From Paenibacillus sp. FSL A5-0031 (lineage in GTDB: Bacteria > Bacillota > Bacilli > Paenibacillales > Paenibacillaceae), in the NCBI RefSeq assembly GCF_001956295.1, contig NZ_MRTD01000026.1, positions 1-64,000 of the forward strand: DNA of 64,000 bases, written 5' to 3'. Each line of letters begins with the position of its first letter. Position 1 is the stretch's first letter. The notes under the pieces are model-generated. The model was given only the letters and a program-made list of their open reading frames with translations, had not been told where the DNA came from and searched no databases. The position numbers were made by a program, and so were the translations under genes. Positions 61,892-64,000 of this stretch are shown here, piece by piece.

Positions 61892-62854
61892 ATGAACGTG
61901 CTAGACATCATTGGACAACTTATTAATACAACGCTCGTGTTCTCCACCGCGCTCATTTTTACAGCACTTGGCGGTATGTACTCAGAGCGCTCAGGTGTTG
62001 TGAACATCGGACTAGAGGGCTTGATGGTTTCAGGAGCGTTCGCCGCGGCAGTTGCAACGGAGTATGCGATACAAGCTGGGTTAGGCAGTGCATCACCGTG
62101 GATTGGATTTATAGCTGCAGCTATTTATGGTACGTTATTTGCTTTATTGCATGCGATATCAACGATCACGTTCCGTGCGGATCAAACCGTCGTCGGTGTC
62201 GTTATTAACATCCTATCGCTTGGCTTAGCGCTTTACCTAACCAAAAGCATTTATGATGGATCAGGTCAAACGCCGCTTTTGGCTAATGTATTTCACAAAG
62301 TGAAAATACCTTATTTATCTGATATTCCGTTGCTCGGGAAAGCTATTTTCACCGCGTATCCGACGACGTATATTGTTCTAGCTATCGCAGTGATCAGTTA
62401 TTTCGTCTTGTTCCACACGCCGTTTGGCTTGCGTCTGCGTGCTGTGGGCGAACATCCGAGCTCTGCGGATACCGTTGGTATTAGCGTAACCAAATACCGT
62501 TATATCGGTGTATTGCTCAGCGGCGCGCTTGCAGGTCTTGGGGGTGCGACAATTACGTTGACGACGACAAGCAGCTTTGCGCATAATACGATTTCTGGGC
62601 AAGGATTTATTGCGCTCGCAGCACTGATTTTCGGTAAATGGAATCCGCTTGGCGTTGTAGGAGCAGCAATGTTCTTCGGTCTAGCTCAGGCGCTTAGAAG
62701 CTTTGCACAGCGATTTGAATTCTCGCAGCATATTCCAGTTGAATTTTTCTACATGCTGCCATACGTTTTAACTCTGATTGTTTTGGCAGGAGCTGTCGGC
62801 CGTTCAAATGCGCCATCAGCACTTGGTCAACCTTACGATCCAGCAAAAAGATAA
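61892..62854 (+). CDS. nupQ: Nucleoside ABC transporter permease, second subunit
   Basis: About 320 residues from the ATG at 61892 (GAAGGAGG upstream; it begins one base after the nupP stop). About nine membrane segments; ERSGVVNIGLEGLMVSGAF (about 30-48) and RLRAVGEHPSSADTVGI (about 188-204) are typical. Ends the operon. Confidence 0.92.
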   Translation: MNVLDIIGQLINTTLVFSTALIFTALGGMYSERSGVVNIGLEGLMVSGAFAAAVATEYAIQAGLGSASPWIGFIAAAIYGTLFALLHAISTITFRADQTVVGVVINILSLGLALYLTKSIYDGSGQTPLLANVFHKVKIPYLSDIPLLGKAIFTAYPTTYIVLAIAVISYFVLFHTPFGLRLRAVGEHPSSADTVGISVTKYRYIGVLLSGALAGLGGATITLTTTSSFAHNTISGQGFIALAALIFGKWNPLGVVGAAMFFGLAQALRSFAQRFEFSQHIPVEFFYMLPYVLTLIVLAGAVGRSNAPSALGQPYDPAKR

Positions 62855-62863
62855 TTCAAAATG

Positions 62864-62895
62864 GTCTCTCTCCATCACGGAGAGAGACTTTTTTT
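62864..62895 (+). terminator. Nucleoside transporter operon terminator
   Basis: GTCTCTCTCC (62864-62873) and GGAGAGAGAC (62879-62888) pair perfectly, followed by seven T residues. Confidence 0.94.
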
Positions 62896-63031
62896 ATTTC
62901 GTTGCAAAAACAAGAGATGACGGCGGTCGCGATTATATAGTAAAAAAGGTTCATTTACGAAGAATGGGAGTGAGATACAGCGATCAAAATAATTTATTTT
63001 AAATTGCTGCCTTAAAAAGGCCTTTAACGCA

Positions 63032-63060
63032 TTGACAGTAGCATCTACCGCGTGTAAATT
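63032..63060 (+). promoter_or_regulatory. Candidate sigma-A promoter of nadA
   Basis: TTGACA (63032-63037), a 17-bp spacer and TAAATT (63055-63060). The 145-bp leader holds a small ATGGG/CCCAT hairpin near 63164-63180 but nothing recognised. Confidence 0.58.
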
Positions 63061-63204
63061 AAAACTTAATCAAATGAATTTATCCCTTTTGGTTTAAACT
63101 ATAGGTAAGCGACTTTCTAAGTTTGTGCATCAATTCACAAAGTTCAGCTTGCCGTATAACGGAATGGGTTATCGCCCATCCCTCATAAGAGGAGAGGATC
63201 TACT

Positions 63205-64000
63205 GTGGAAGCACTGGCACTGGAACGCAAGGCGGAGCAAAACCGAGAGCTGCGTGAACGGTTGTTACAGTTGAAGAAAGAACGGAATGCTATCATTTTA
63301 GCTCATTATTATCAACGTGATGAAATTCAAGAGGTAGCTGATTTCCGTGGAGATTCCTTCCTGCTTGCGCAGAAGGCTGCACAAACGGATGCTGAAGTTA
63401 TTGTTTTTTGCGGCGTTCACTTTATGGGTGAGAGCGCAAAAATTTTGGCTCCTAATAAAACCGTTATCATTCCCGACGAGCGTGCGGGCTGTCCGATGGC
63501 CGACATGGTAAGTGTTGATGGTTTGCGTAAGCTGAAAGCGCAGCACCCGAATGCAAAAGTCGTTACTTACATTAACTCGTCTGCTGAGATCAAAGCTGAG
63601 ACTGATATTTGCTGCACATCGGCAAATGCGGTTAAAGTTGTCAACTCGGTTGAAGGCGACGAGATCATCTGGGTACCAGATAAGAACCTAGGCCACTATG
63701 TGCAGCAGAATACAGATAAGAAAATGATTATCTGGGAAGGTTACTGCAATACGCACGATATGCTGACGGTTAAAGACGTAGAAGAAATGAAAGCGAAATA
63801 TCCTAATGCGCAATTCGTTGTGCATCCGGAATGTCGTCCAGAAGTCGTTGAGCTAGGCGACTTTGTAGGCAGTACAACCGCTATTATTAAATATTGTAAA
63901 GAATCAGATTGCCAAGAATTTATCGTGGGAACAGAAGATGGCACTGGCTATCAGCTTCGTTTAGACAGCCCAGGTAAAACTTTTCATTTTGCATCTAAAT
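63205..64000 (+). CDS. nadA: Quinolinate synthase, 5' part
   Basis: The reading frame opens at GTG 63205 (GAGGAGAGG upstream) and runs off the window end without a stop, 265 codons. NadA condenses iminoaspartate with dihydroxyacetone phosphate to quinolinate, in NAD synthesis. Visible are [17 protein letters not shown] (about 31-47), the cluster-binding and substrate motifs with [33 protein letters not shown] and [11 protein letters not shown]. The [4Fe-4S] ligands in the last third lie mostly beyond the window. In Paenibacillus nadB and nadC usually follow. Confidence 0.95.
   Translation, partial: MEALALERKAEQNRELRERLLQLKKERNAIILAHYYQRDEIQEVADFRGDSFLLAQKAAQTDAEVIVFCGVHFMGESAKILAPNKTVIIPDERAGCPMADMVSVDGLRKLKAQHPNAKVVTYINSSAEIKAETDICCTSANAVKVVNSVEGDEIIWVPDKNLGHYVQQNTDKKMIIWEGYCNTHDMLTVKDVEEMKAKYPNAQFVVHPECRPEVVELGDFVGSTTAIIKYCKESDCQEFIVGTEDGTGYQLRLDSPGKTFHFASK

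Overview
The window looks like a chromosomal segment close to the replication origin of a spore-forming low-GC Firmicute, most likely Paenibacillus or a close relative. The gene order follows the Bacillus subtilis csfB-to-ftsH block: csfB, yaaO, tmk, darA, yaaR, holB, ricT, yabA, trmN6, rsmI, abrB, tatD, yabE, rnmV, rsmA, yabG, veg, sspF, ispE, purR, ridA, spoVG, glmU, ctc, pth, fin, mfd, spoVT, mazG, rqcP, yabP, yabQ, divIC, yabR, spoIIE, yabS, yabT, tilS, hpt, ftsH. Many sporulation genes, strong Shine-Dalgarno sites with TTG/GTG starts, and a zinc-knuckle AbrB fit this placement. The genus is inferred; no species can be named.

Layout. 1-88 is the 3' end of a 5S rRNA gene with its terminator. 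200-730 is a reverse-strand membrane protein. 963-26.5 kb is the conserved core: replication and repair (tmk, holB, yabA, mfd), RNA modification and maturation (trmN6, rsmI, rnmV, rsmA, pth), sporulation (csfB, ricT, abrB, yabG, sspF, spoVG, fin) and envelope precursors (ispE, glmU, yabE under a c-di-AMP riboswitch). 26.6-38.3 kb is a lineage-specific block between mfd and spoVT: a PrsA-like foldase, an AraC regulator fused to a siderophore-binding domain, a siderophore-binding lipoprotein behind a Fur-like box, a complete urea ABC transporter (urtABCDE) behind two GlnR/TnrA-type boxes, two reverse-strand genes, and an SPFH membrane protein with a ribbon-helix-helix partner. 38.7-57.7 kb returns to the conserved order, from spoVT to ftsH. 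58-62.9 kb is a nucleoside (BMP/Nup-type) ABC transporter with a GlnR/TnrA-type box at about -50. 63.2 kb to the end is a truncated nadA.

Compared with B. subtilis as I recall it, metS is missing between abrB and tatD (an HD-domain hydrolase gene sits there), prs is missing between glmU and ctc, xpaC/yaaN are missing after csfB, and a membrane protein gene lies between rqcP and yabP.

The most unusual structures are: (1) a family of roughly 40-nt repeats directly upstream of the ribosome binding sites of ctc, yabR and yabS, whose hairpin arms change in a compensating way; (2) an array of five 123-bp palindrome-rich repeats in the 1.4-kb gap before mazG; (3) a roughly 165-residue Glu/Gln/Arg/Gly repeat expansion inside the SpoVB/YabM-type flippase; (4) a cluster of Spo0A boxes between abrB and the HD hydrolase; (5) nitrogen-control operators at both the urea and the nucleoside transporters. 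All calls come from reading the sequence; no database search was run.
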